In this document: in pieces, positions 21,931 through 32,719 of the stretch
Layout of the letters: every line of letters begins with the position of its first letter
Position numbering within the stretch: position 1 is the stretch's first letter
Source: Gnetum montanum
Taxonomy: Eukaryota > Streptophyta > Gnetopsida > Gnetales > Gnetaceae
Reading direction: 5' to 3'
Length of the DNA: 64,000 bases
NCBI GenBank assembly: GCA_015680685.1
Contig: MNCI01000273.1
Location: 401,430-465,429, forward strand
The notes under the pieces: generated by a model
What the model was told of the DNA's origin: nothing
What the model saw: the letters and a program-made list of their open reading frames with translations, nothing else
Databases searched by the model: none
Made by a program: the position numbers and the translations under genes

Positions 21931-23900
21931 ATGCCTCTCCTACAAGACGATAATAACGCCACACTTAGTGAGGAAGTTCATTGGAGAACCAACAAACTAT
22001 ATGATGATGAAGATTGGAGTATACAACCTGAAGCGGGAGTTTCTTATAAACATGAACAAAAACAACGTCATCATAATAACTTGCCTGATGACAATGAAGG
22101 CATAACTTACCCGATGACAATGAACTCCCACTGGCCACTACAAGCTTAATGCAAATACAAGAGGTTGTTCGAATTTCATGTAGGCATCGTAAAGAGAGTC
22201 GCCTACCCATGCTCGATTTAAACAACTTTCCTAAATTTTTAGGTGGCTATGACTTAGATCAGCATCAACATTTACAAGCCTTCTATGATGCCTACACATG
22301 GAATAACATTGATAATGCGTGGAAAAAACTTAAGCTCTTTTCCATGACACTCGTTGACCAAGAAAAAGTATGGTATCGATCGTTAAAACCAAATTCGATA
22401 TGATGCTAGTCAACAATGGTAAAAGTTTTTAACAAAAATATCAAACCTATGCAAGAGTATCAGCCTTGAGGAAACAAATCCAAGGATGGAAACAAGCACA
22501 ACATGAACCCTTGGACATGGCCTTAGAAAGATATTATGCACTATTAAACAACTGTCTAGGCCATGGGTTTTCCAAGGAAAGGCTAATATACCATATCATT
22601 GATGGGCTACATAATGAAACAAGAGAGACCTTAGGAATGTATGCCCAAGGTCAACTATAGAAACTACAAACCCATCAAGTTCAAGAGCTTATTAAGTGGG
22701 TAGCAAAAGCAGAAGGAGAATTAGCTAGATGGGAGAGTGTTGAAAAACATCAATGGGACCAAAATCTCAACTTAACAAAGGTCCATGATCATAAAAAGGA
22801 GAAATCAACCAATCTCAAGGTGGAAACATCATCTTTGCCAATACAACAAACATTAGAAGAAACTAAGGCAAAGATCAATAAGATGTTGGAATGGATGAAT
22901 CAAAAGTGTGGAGAATTTATCAACATCATTGGAGATAAAGTTTTGAAAACCCAAGAAGCAGGAAGAAATAGTAGACAATTGGAAAGAAGGGATAAGGAAA
23001 ATAAGAGCTCAACTACCAATCATACATATGAATGCAACATATGCCTGCACAATCACCCCAAAGGCCAATGCCCAATATTGCTACATTTACATGAGCATTG
23101 TGGAAACACATTACATCCAGAGTTTGTACAAAGATACTATGTTCGATCATAGTGGCAATAATCCCAGTCATGGGGGAGACCACACTTAGACTGGATACAC
23201 CATTCCTATCCTCCGAATCCAAACGCTTATTAAGTTCAACATCCTGTTTCTCCACCTAGGCCAATGCAATTTATCTCACCATAGTACCATTCTCCACAAT
23301 ACTATCAACCTATGCCTCCAACACAACCACCACCTTGTGCACCTTATACTCCTCCTAACTTTCAACATTCTCATCCTTTCCCTCCTTCCACAGTGCCACC
23401 AACTATTTCTAAGGTGCCTGTACCATAGCAACAACCCACAAACATTACTTGTGCTAATACTACCAACAGCAGTGAGAAACCTCCTCAACATCCAAAACGC
23501 CCCTTCTTTAAACATGGCCATAAGAAGGGACAACACAATTCCAAGGCCACTACATCTTCCAACCTAGCACAAGTCCCACACTATGGTGCACCCTTACCTT
23601 CGAATCCAACGCCTCATGTAACTTCATCAGGGCCACAAACTCACACTCCAACAACCATACGGCCCAATGAACACAACCATTGGAGGCATCATTCTAATCC
23701 TTGCATACCATCTTCCGGTCCCAAACATCATACTAGGTCAACTCGTTATCCAGGAACTACATCACATAAAGTTCCCTGCTATGCTTACTAAAATTAAGTG
23801 TGTGAACCCCAACAGGGCAAGTATTGACCAGTTCCAATATTTCGAACATGCAAGTATCCTCATCATCGATTTATTAGTCCTTTCCATGCTCAACTGATTA
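21931..23900 (+). pseudogene. Element E gag
   Basis: ATG at 21931 opens an acidic N-terminus. The capsid core follows: PMLDLNNFPKFLGGYDLDQH, LKLFSMTLVDQEKVWYRSLK (about 22210-22400), and after a frameshift RKQIQGWKQAQHEPLDMALE and YHIIDGLHNETRETLGMYAQ (22466-22660). A charged helix and an atypical knuckle CNICLHNHPKGQC (about 23034-23072) come next, then a proline-rich tail (PPTQPPPCAPYTPPNFQ) to about 23900. Gag of G, H and I share the QIQGWKQ and GLR-ET-KTL motifs. At least two frameshifts and several stops. It would form the particle shell. No D-S-G protease motif follows, unlike H and I. Confidence 0.75.
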
Positions 23901-23904
23901 GTTA

Positions 23905-25290
23905 TGGGGGATATCCCCCATTCTAGTAACAAGAAGGATTAATAAATTTTTATTTTTCTTTAATTTTACAACTTTTTGTTTTTCATTTTTTCATTTTTCA
24001 AATTTTTTTTTATCTTTTTATATTTTTGTGTTTTTGTCTTTTTATGTTTTGTAAGTAATCTCATCTATGAATAAAACACTCATGTGGATTGTTGGTTGAG
24101 GTGTGTTCTATGTTATTAAGTCATGAGTGATTAATTATTTGGAATAGTGAGCCCATTACACCCACTCATCCATTCTACAAATAATAGGTTCTATTCGAGG
24201 GTGTAGTGATATTCTTGAAATTCTTAAACCTTAAAATTAATTTTATGTTCATTGTACCTAGAATGAAGAAGGATGGACCAAGAGGGAATGATTAGGGTAT
24301 GACATTAAGGGGACTTGTGGATTTGGTGACCTCTGTGGGAGTTATCATGCAATATGGTTGTACTAAGATCCTTGTAGATCTAATGAAAATGGGAGTAAGA
24401 GTAATAAAAAAGGGCACTAAAAATCAAATGTTGTTCTAGGGGCTCCCATTAGAAAGACATGCACCCATGCCTAAAGGTTGGTGGCTTCTCTGGATTCAAT
24501 TTCAAAAGGAAAAAAAAGAACGAAAAAGAAAAACAAAGTGCCATAAAACAAAAGTCACTCCTCCCTTGCATAAAATGCCAAGTGATCGTACACCTTGTTG
24601 TTATGGTACTCTCATAGTTGTTCATCATGGGATGAAACAATGCGATGTCACTGATTAGAGGAATGGACTTGGTCCTAATCTTGGAACGATGGGGTAATGA
24701 CACCTTAATCATGCTTTACACGTAGGATTCACTGTGCCCTGGGTACCTTATGTCCCAATCTCTACGATCCCTTTCTATAGTTCCTCTCATCTCACTATTC
24801 ATGTAATTGTAGCTCATGTCCCGTGTAGCATAGAATTTTCATCTCATTCTGGTGATATTTACATGTGTGTGTTTTGTGGAGTTAGTGTGGATTACATTTA
24901 ACCCTTCTAGTGCCCACAGACACTTTAAGTGTGGTTACACAAGGGCATTATAGGTTGAAACCTACTTTGGGGAGGACCCACTTGTGTAATTTTTTGTGAT
25001 TCTCACTTATGACATTGCTCACACATACCATTTCTTACCCTTAGCTTAATTTTTGAATAATTTTCTTTCATTTATTATTATCCCTCTGAATTTTAATATT
25101 CCAATGTACCATTACGTATACTTTTTCTTACCACCCAAGGTTTTATTGATAAAATTCACACCGTCATCATTAATTGTGCCTTTGGAATTAATGCAATTTC
25201 CCTCAACTCTTTAATCATAGTCAATGTCCTCAATTTCCAACGTTAATTTCAAGAAAATCATTAAAAAATTCGGTATTTTCGTGGTGTCTC
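23905..25290 (+). other. Conserved non-coding block downstream of gag (element E)
   Basis: Opens with a 16-base perfect palindrome TGGGGGATATCCCCCA (23905-23920), then a T-rich tract (23936-24055). Further on, GGGGAGGACCCACT near 24970 recurs in H (about 40237-40252) and I (57017-57030). In H and I the same block lies between the pol end and the 3' LTR, so E went directly from gag to this tail by losing pol. No supported coding sequence. Confidence 0.5.
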
Positions 25291-25299
25291 ACATCACTA

Positions 25300-25393
25300 G
25301 GGATGAGATATCGAGTACGCAATATCACATCCCACGTGATATCGCATACGCGATGTATTGTACACAATATCACGTCCCATCCGCCTATAAATA
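25300..25393 (+). promoter_or_regulatory. LTR-like internal promoter in element E
   Basis: Contains GATATC at 25307 and 25338, two AATATCAC variants, a GATGTATTG variant, and then CCTATAAATAGG (TATA at 25386-25393). This is the same layout as the U3 of the E, H and I LTRs: palindrome array, then CTATAAATA within tens of bases. Sequence after the TATA box is unrelated to the LTR, so it is not a simple LTR copy. It stands 470 bases before the ATG of the coiled-coil ORF and reads the same way. Confidence 0.5.
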
Positions 25394-25698
25394 GGTACCC
25401 TTACTGCAATACTTAACATCATTTTGCCATTCACACATGAGGGAGTTTTTGAAATTTTTCTCTGCAACTTGCGATTGAGTGACCCTTGCTTCTCTACTCA
25501 TATCTGGCTCGCCGGTACTCTGATTTTTATTCCATTTGAACCTGCTTGAACCTGGAGTGTTCAGTTTAGTTGTGGGGGAGAGACACTTGCCAAAAAGTGC
25601 CTAACATTTTTTGAAATTTACCATCACCCAAAGGACATCAGCTAGGGTAATTAACTAACACTTAGAACAATTGTGCCTCAAAATCATTTAACCCTTAG

Positions 25699-25863
25699 GT
25701 ATACCGAGAAACTAATGGAAACCACCTAAGTTACAGGACCCATCATTACAAAATTTCAGGCACTATCACACATGATAACATACGATCATTAATTAAGGCA
25801 AGCAGTAAGGTATAACTTAACTTCAAAAACAACCTTACTAACGCTTGGCCCGTGTGATTGTAG
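25699..25863 (+). other. Predicted leader intron before coiled-coil ORF
   Basis: Candidate donor TTAG|GTATAC at 25699, perfect branch-point consensus TACTAAC at 25836-25842, and acceptor GATTGTAG ending at 25863, exactly one base before ATG at 25864. The branch-to-acceptor distance of 22 bases is right for plants. Splicing is inferred, not shown; the donor choice is the weakest part. Confidence 0.35.
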
Positions 25864-28455
25864 ATGGCTCATAAATGTGGACAATAGGAAGGTCCTACTC
25901 AAGGTGGGAGAAAATGAACTCAGAGAGGTGGAAGACAAGGCCCTACTGGACAACATGAAGAATAGGAGGAGTAATCATTCAGCATCCATCAAGATGAACT
26001 TCCTACCAGATGGTCTAGGTAGGTAGAAGGAGGAGCTACTGTAGCGCTTGAACCAGGACAACAACTCACGTTGCCCCAAGAATGTGTTTAGGCCATCCAT
26101 GAGATGTCCACATTTGCTGTGGTGATTGTGGAGTTGAATTTTGAATCATTTGTAGAGTTCACTCCTGAGGCCATTAGGGATCACCTCAAAGGATCTCCCT
26201 TTTGGCCTATCCTCTCTAAAAGTGGTACTTAGTACCTAGGAGAAACATACCAGTTTTGGCACAATAGGGAGCAAGGCACCATTGTGAATATTTGTGGTGT
26301 GATAGTCAACTTCTCTGCATAAGCAATTTTGGAAGTGTTAAACCTTCCGAACACAGGGCCCCATGTTGCTCGGTTATCTACCTGTTTGGACCTCAATGTG
26401 TGAAAGGATTAGTTAGAGAATGCTTGTGGCAGGGATAAAGCATTTAGTGAATTGACGATGGAAGAGAGAGTTTATTTCAAAATTGGAACATATCATCTCT
26501 TCCCCACAAAAGTCTTGAAAAGAATATCCACGTATGTGGCTAGAGGATGTGCAGTGTTGATGGGAAAGGTTAACGCTAATCTACCCCATCTATATTTAAC
26601 AGAGATCCTGAGGAGGTTCAAAGAAGGAAAGACAGGGAAGATGGTTTTTCCTTTTCCCTATCTTATTAGAAAGCTTTGCTGACATGCTGGTATTCGCGAA
26701 TACACTAATGATGTCCTCTGAAAAGCTTAAAATGCTTCATACACTGAATTGCTAAAGGTGCTAGCTCCAAGAAAGAGAACTGGCAAAGAGCTAAGACCAA
26801 AATAAGAAGAAGAATAGGTGGCTGGAACTAGTTAACCTCTAGCCACAGGTCCTAGCCAACAACAAGGAGCAAAGCCCATCACAGGCCAAGATCAGCCGCC
26901 ACCACCGCAAGACTTCAGATCGTTGATGCACCATCTTAGGTCCATCGCTGACATGGTTAGTTGGGGAAGTCGTGATGATGCAACCCTCTTCCGTGTCATC
27001 GATGATGCCAGACAGCCTACAGTTTTATTGGATCACACAAGGTGAGAAATATCTATTCAAATAGAAGGAGGGAAAAGTAGATGGTCACAACAGATCTAAG
27101 GAAACATGACATCTTTCTAGGTGCAATTAGAGACTAGTGAAGGGGCCACTATAGTGGTCATGAAACACCATAATGTCATAGGAGCTATAGATGTGGTCAC
27201 AGACCACATCAAAGAGTCCTTCAATGTACTTGTTATGCCACTAGCCGATCTTACAGGAGCACAAGATGCTCAAACTTTGGCCAGAACCTCAATGATTCCT
27301 ATGGAACATGAGGATGCACTTGATCGATTGCTTCAAATAGGGCAAGTAATGACATTCGTATTTGACATCCCGTAGGATGTAATTGCAATTCAATCATACC
27401 TCATTTCCACAAAGAGGAATCTAGTCTTAACAGAAGTAAGGGTAGAGCATGCTGTAGTTGAAGTGCAGAAACTACAAGAGAATCTTGTGGCCTTACAAGT
27501 AGCACAATGGGATCCTTTGCAATTTGTTCTCGCAGACCAGTTAGAAAATTTTAGAAAAGAGCAACTAACAAAGTTAATTTTAGAGAATACAAAGATGGTA
27601 GAAGAAAAGGAGACAGCCATTTGGGATGCCTCCACAGCACAAGCGCAAACTCATGCGCATCTTAAGGCACTCAAGGCCTTGCAAGAAGAGAATCAATAGC
27701 TTGCGACTGATAATCTTCGGTTGACCGCTGTCAAAAAGCAAAAGAATGTTCTCAATGAACACTTTCATAAATTACGAGAACAATTCATCTAGGTCAACCA
27801 AGATGTAAGCTGTTTAGCCAGAGAAAATTGAACCCTCTCGATGGAGGAGGTACGCGCTATTCGCCAAAAGTCAGCAATTGAGATCAGCGCGTGGTAAAAT
27901 GAGGCTAAAAGACATGAAAAGTTGAAGGAGCACTTCCAAGATCAGGTGGGGACATACAAAAAAATCCTAGAGAAGGAGATCCATATGACCAAGGCCCAAA
28001 TCAACACCATCAGTGCCCAACACACTGATTGGCAAGCCATACTAGAGACATATGCCTTCGCCCACCAAGTAGAAGTTAAGAACTGAGACCTGTAGATTCA
28101 GGACTTGACAGAGTACATGGAGTTGGAAAATATTAGATATTCCAACCTTTCCATGTTAATAGTAGGGCGCCTGAGGTTAGAGCTTGATCAGCAAGTAGTA
28201 ACCACCCACATCAAATTCCAAGCAAAATTTGCAGAGTGCAAGAAGTTGGTGGAGAAACTAGATGTTGCAAATTTTGAACTTGAGGTGGTAAAAGCCAGCT
28301 ACCAGGGATAAAAAGATGTTGCAACTAACTTGGCTCAATGGCTAATGGACCTTCATGAATACAAGAACAAAGTTAGAGCCTACGAGGAGGAACGACAGGT
28401 GTTGGCGGCGTGGTACGTCAAGGCTATCATCTATGCTCTTGTCCATGGGAAGTGA
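25864..28455 (+). pseudogene. Element E accessory ORF: plant-transposon-type domain plus long coiled coil
   Basis: From ATG at 25864 one frame runs about 864 codons to 28455 with no frameshift that I can find, interrupted by about two dozen in-frame stops. Residues ~90-290 show FESFVEFTPEAIRDHL, then VYFKIGTYHLFPTK and FPFPYLIRKLC-HAGI, a layout like the putative plant transposon/plant mobile domain proteins (FSP-IN-F..., LFP-..., LPYG-LI-K-...GV) found as accessory ORFs in Athila-type elements. A Gln/Pro-rich linker follows near 26820-26910, then several hundred residues of heptad-rich coiled coil (for example VEVQKLQENLVALQVAQ, KLREQFI, FAECKKLVEKLDVANFELEV). No membrane segment or signal peptide, so not an obvious envelope. 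Function unknown. H and I lack it. Confidence 0.55.
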
Positions 28456-28704
28456 AGACTTCATCAAACATCGAAACATTAGCATAGATGACACAAGATC
28501 CCTGGATTGAAGAGGAGAAGCTCCAGGCAAGCCTCAAAGCTTGGAGCACAAGAAAAAGGGAAGGCACCAAATTTCGTAGTTGTAGCATATTTTGTGTGTT
28601 GTGTTTTCTTCCCAAATTTCGGCATCATCCCATTTTTTCCAGTTAATAATCCCACACCTATCCACTTTGTAATCACTGTAACTCGAGGATGAGTTTTTAT
28701 TCAG

Positions 28705-28715
28705 TCATGGGGGTA
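28705..28715 (+). other. Polypurine tract of element E
   Basis: CAGTCATGGGGGTA ends at the TGATGA start of the 3' LTR. Identical or nearly identical motifs precede the LTRs of H and I on the - strand. Confidence 0.7.
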
Positions 28716-28726
28716 TGATGAGACGC

Positions 28727-28814
28727 GATATCGCGTAGGCCGCGATATCGCATCCCCCGTGATATCGTGTACGCGATATCGCGTCGTCCCCTGGGATATC
28801 ACGTACATGATATC
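28727..28814 (+). repeat. GATATC palindrome array in LTR U3
   Basis: Six GATATC cores at 28727, 28744, 28761, 28775, 28795 and 28809, spaced 17, 17, 14, 20 and 14 bases. The first, second and fourth are extended palindromes (CGCGATATCGCG or CGCGATATCGC). It sits just upstream of the TATA box. Confidence 0.8.
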
Positions 28815-28832
28815 ACAGTCTACCATAATGTC

Positions 28833-28840
28833 TATAAATA
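28833..28840 (+). promoter_or_regulatory. TATA box of element E 3' LTR
   Basis: TGTCTATAAATAAG, 19 bases after the last GATATC core. Confidence 0.65.
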
Positions 28841-29563
28841 AGAAGCATCTATCCCCTTTTTTGCATAGAAAGAATAGAAGTAGCAAAGCTCTAGCAGTTT
28901 GATCCCTCCAGAGATCGATTATTTTCCCATGTCTGCCCATGGTGTGGTGAATGTAATTGTATGGCATTCTTTATTCGAGTGTGACATACTTGGACACGCA
29001 CATGACCAGTAATAAAGATTGATATTACTTCATCATTGCAACATTCACTTTGATATTTAATTATTTAATTGTTATTTACTTCTTTCCTAGTTAATCTCTC
29101 TCTCACCCTTATCTCCTAGAACGTAGAATGAGTACGACTTGATTACGAGTATTTAAGTGTGAATACTTGGTAACCCAGTGGCGTACCTAAGATTTGCACT
29201 TGGTAATCCTAGTGGTAGTCATGCACGAAGTCCAAGATGTGTACAAATGATCAAGGAATGGATGCTCATCGCACTTAGGCTAGATTAGATTCTTTTACCT
29301 TTTCCCTCCTAGCTTAGCTTAGTTAATATTACTTTACATTGCCTTCAGGAGTAGCATTATATTAGGAACACATCATACACCTCACTCTGGACTAAACCAT
29401 ATGTGAAAAATATAATACTAGTCTAGGTGGGAAGACAACGAACTATGACCTAAGGATAACTATCTAGGTGCCACAACCAGTCCGTCTGCGGAGTTCGACC
29501 GGATCGTGCGTGAAAATGCTCGTATTCGTATGGTTGAGTGTAGGGGTATCTCGCCATTCATCA

Positions 29564-30740
29564 CCTTCCTAATCAAATGATGTAAGAAAATAATTTCTTC
29601 TAAATTCACTCTACCTCTTCTCACACTTACCATGTTGTTTAGCCATATGTGTTGAGTAAGGTTCATTTGTAAACATGATGTAGATGAGATGTGAATCTTT
29701 GGAAGAATTGCATACTTCTTTTTCACCTTGTTCACCATCATCCCAACCTATATAAAAGTTGATCTTTTTTTGGTTCCACATCATTGGATATATTCCTTGG
29801 CTATACCATGCTATCACTTAGATTGCTAGGACATTCAAGGGTCATATGACCTCTTCCTCCATAATCCCAACACTCTATAGAAGAAAAATCTAGATTAGAA
29901 GAATTTAAAACATTTCTACCTCTTTCTCTACCTTTTAAAGAATTAGATCTTTTCTATTGCTAAGATGTTCCTTTGTTCCTTCTTGTAAGTAATTTTTGTA
30001 GTCTCCTCGAATGAAGAGAAATCTTATCTTTGTTGCCCTTATCATGCTCATTTGACTCTTCCTTGAAGGTAGTCTTTAGAGTAATAGGTCTTTCTTGGAT
30101 TGCTTCTTCACTTATGAGATTCTTTTCATAAGTGATAAGAGCACTTTGAAGTTCCTCAAATTTTAGAGTTGTGAAATTTTTGATTTCCTCCATGGTTGTG
30201 ACCTTAGGTCTAAACTCTAATTGAACAGTTCTGATCATTTTGACAATGACATCACTGTTAGGAAAATCCTTTCTTATTCCTCTAATTGCTACAATAAGAT
30301 TGTTAGATCTAGAAAAACAATATTTTATTTTCTCACCTTCTCTCATTTTGAGTTTATTGTATTCACTTTGTAAAACCAATAATTTTGATTGCTTAACACT
30401 AGAGGTTCCTTCATAAGTAGCCTTTAAAGTTTGCAAAATTTCTTTGGTTGTTTTACATCTCAATATCCTATTAAATTCAAATTTATTCAATGCATAGTAT
30501 AAACAATTTCTTACTTTTGAATAAAACATAAACTTTTAATTTTCCTCTTGAGACCATTTGTTGCAAGGCCTTATGATGCTGCTGGTGCCATTGACAAGTG
30601 GAGCGTAGCCTTTCAAAATTGACTCCCATACTTCAAAATCCATGGATTCAAGGAATCCTTGTATTCTGGATTTCTAATAGGAGAAGTTGAATCCATCGAA
30701 AATGAGTGTCTTTGTGTAAGATGTCCCTTCCATTTTCCAC
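29564..30740 (-). pseudogene. Element C copia gag (N-terminal two thirds)
   Basis: Reading from the right: LIFDGFNFSYWKSRIQGFLE and VWESILKGYAP (about 30690-30600), a stop, then a 189-codon open frame (30529-29960) with RNCLYYALNKFEFNRILRCK, EILQTLKATYEGTSSVKQSK, CFSRSNNLIVAIRGI, NSDVIVKMIRTVQLEFRPKV and NFTTLKFEELQSALITYEKN. This is the UBN2-type gag of Ty1/copia. A zinc knuckle ECWDYGGRGHMTLECPSN near 29860-29815 has its second Cys changed to Tyr. The frame then runs to 29564, where E is inserted; the rest lies left of 21041. Closest relative here is D's gag on the + strand. Confidence 0.85.
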
Positions 30741-30759
30741 TCTTGATAGAGAAGAGTAT

Positions 30760-30774
30760 CAAGCTTCAACACCA
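30760..30774 (-). other. Primer-binding-site remnant of element C (initiator Met tRNA)
   Basis: The - strand reads TGGTGTTGAAGCTTG where D has TGGTATTAGAGCTTG. Copia elements are usually primed by initiator Met tRNA (TGGTATCAGAGC). It is 30 bases inside the LTR. Confidence 0.45.
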
Positions 30775-30804
30775 CTTTGGGATCATTGAACTTAGAAGGA
30801 GGGA

Positions 30805-32016
30805 TGAATAAGTTTCCATAATGAACCTTTATGAAATAAAGAGCGCACACAAATTTATGTGGTTCCCCAACTTGAGTACTCCACACTTGGAGAGTAGATC
30901 ACAAGCACACCTATGAACTTTTTTGCTCTCAAAATGTGATTGAAGGATCCACACCCTATACAGTCCTCAAGCCTTGTTTTGGATTTTTGTACTGTAACAC
31001 CAATCACTCAACCCTGGAAGGTACCATTAGTTTTGGAAATGTGGTTTCAAGGCTTCCACAACCTTTACAACCTTGAGCTCTATACCAGATTGTTATACTA
31101 CAGCACCAACAACTCAATCCCATAAGATCCCAACAAGCTTAAGCACATCAACCCTGCACAACAACAAGAACAAGAATTACAAGAGCTAATTGCAACTCAG
31201 TTTGTTGATCCTTCTATAGTTAGGTGCAACAAACTTTATAATGCCAAAATAATAAGATAATGAGGAGCAGCATACAATTCAATGATTGTAAATGATTATA
31301 TAATGAATACAACAAGGATTGCACATTTCTCAATGCAAATCAAGTCTTCTTATAGCTACTGTGTTTTTAAATTCATCCCAAAACTTGTAAAATGACTAGC
31401 TAATGGTTAATAATAGTCATGAGAGATGTATTTCTCATGCCTAAGATGTCTCTCTGAATTTTCCTTCAATATTGGGAAGCCATCTTTGTTTCTTGAAAGA
31501 CATCTTTCTGAAGTCTTCCTTCTGGAAGATGTCTTTATCTTATGGAAGATGTCCTTTTGGAACTAGTTTTCATTCTATAAAGACATCTTTGCTTCATGAA
31601 AGACATCTTTTTTTGAGAAATATGTCCTACTATTTTTTAAGACATCTTTGTTTGGGTTCACTCCAATTCTTCCAAGATGTCTATTGTTACCCAAATATTT
31701 CTTTCTTCCACTTTCTTTGTCTCTTGAATTCATCATTCCTTGTTCATAGACTTGAACTTCTGCATGCTTTTATGATGATAACTTTGTTTGCATAGTATTT
31801 GTGTTTTGTCCATGTTCTTTGAATATATGTTTGAAGATCATGTGGATGAACTCCTCCATTGAGCTCTAAATAGTTTGTTCTTTGTCCTCTTCAACTCATC
31901 TTGGTCTCCCATGTACTAAGTCCTACAAACACAATAACCACACAACCATGCAAACAATTTTTTGACTCCATTTTGCTTAATGTTTTGACACACATCAAAA
32001 CACACTAAAAGGTCCA
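30805..32016 (-). repeat. Element C 5' LTR (1212 bp)
   Basis: Pairs with 17438-18620. On + it starts TGAATAAG and ends AGGTCCA; the - strand LTR is TGGACC...TTATTCA. It has a GACATCT/AGATGTC cluster at 31440-31700. Related at lower identity to D's LTR (45529-46636, +). Confidence 0.75.
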
Positions 32017-32719
32017 CAATAAGATTTAATATTTAAAGATATTAACATCTCTTTCTTTTATGGTTTTTAATACTATCCTTTAGCATTTATCTAGTATTTG
32101 ATCACCCTATGAGCTATTATTTTCATAGAAATTTTTAAAGGAAAAACAAAGTAGATATTAACTTGAAAGTATGAATCAATGAACTACTTAATAATTAAAG
32201 TTGTATTCTAGAATTATTCTCAATACCACTTGAAAGTACTTTGTAATAGAGATTAGTATAAGATACATTGTATATTCCTCATTATGTTACATGGAAAAAT
32301 TCTAAATGCTTGTTCTACACATCAAAAGTTGATGCATTAGTTTATTTGAATTTTTTGGTAACAGGTGCATTTTTAGTACTACCATTCTTTGTATCTAATT
32401 CAATTGATTATTGAAAAATGTTTTAGTATTGCTTGCTAAAGCTTATTCTTCAATTTCTTAGTTTTGAAGTCATCTTTTTTTAGTAAAACTTTCTATGATT
32501 AAAAACTATAGTATATATCATAAATAATAAAGTAAAAGATATTTTATTTCAATTACTTAATATTTAAGTATATGATAATGGATGCACTATTCACCTTGAA
32601 AGGCTTCTACTTTGATGTATAAAAGGATCAATTAAAATGTTGCATGCACTATCAATTTTGAGTAACTACCACTTTAGCCTTGAGACATTGTAGATGATAT
32701 TCTTTGAGCTCTTCTTTCA
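32017..32719. other. AT-rich stretch, no gene seen
   Basis: Low-complexity AT-rich sequence to the right of element C. No supported feature on either strand. Confidence 0.5.

Larger units (their letters stand above)
21041..29563 (+). mobile_element. Element E: Athila-like element with gag and coiled-coil ORF, no pol
   Basis: Flanked by LTRs 21041-21799 and 28716-29563, which match from TACGTGATATCACAG to TCATCA. An Asp-tRNA-like primer site lies at 21801, gag at 21931-23900, a conserved non-coding block at 23903-25290, a promoter-like block and long ORF at 25300-28455, and a polypurine tract at 28705. It is inserted in gag of element C: C sequence resumes on both sides. Protease, RT, RNase H and integrase are absent, so it would depend on a partner such as element I. 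The 5' LTR lacks its first ~90 bases, so the target duplication cannot be read. Confidence 0.75.
28716..29563 (+). repeat. Element E 3' LTR (848 bp)
   Basis: Starts TGATGAGACGCG and ends CATTCATCA. The order inside is GATATC palindrome array (28727-28814), TATA box (28833-28840), and an R-U5 region with ACTTGGTAATCC repeats. It is related to the LTRs of G (+), H and I (-). Confidence 0.85.
17438..32016 (-). mobile_element. Element C: gag-only copia element, split by element E
   Basis: Two LTRs in the same orientation (17438-18620 and 30805-32016), with gag on the - strand just inside the right one. The internal region, once E (21041-29563) is set aside, is about 3.66 kb and shows only gag; no copia protease, integrase, RT or RNase H can be found. 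This fits a non-autonomous terminal-repeat element with gag only. Flanks at 17433-17437 (CAACC) and 32017-32021 (CAATA) match only in the first three bases, so no clean target duplication remains. Confidence 0.7.

Noticed and set aside
24449-24712. 87-codon - strand and 63-codon + strand frames in the tail of E
   Set aside because: They overlap each other, are low in complexity (Phe- or Lys-rich) and are not kept in H or I.
25300-25860. The internal promoter block of E as a solo LTR of another element
   Set aside because: Only the GATATC and TATA part resembles the LTR; the sequence after the TATA box does not, and no TG...CA borders or target duplication are visible. Not fully excluded.
28727-28814. 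CRISPR-like array
   Set aside because: Repeats are short palindromes with 8-14 bases between them in plant LTR DNA. No direct repeat-spacer structure and no cas genes.
17433-32021. Target duplication for element C
   Set aside because: CAACC and CAATA match in only three of five bases. Too weak to claim.
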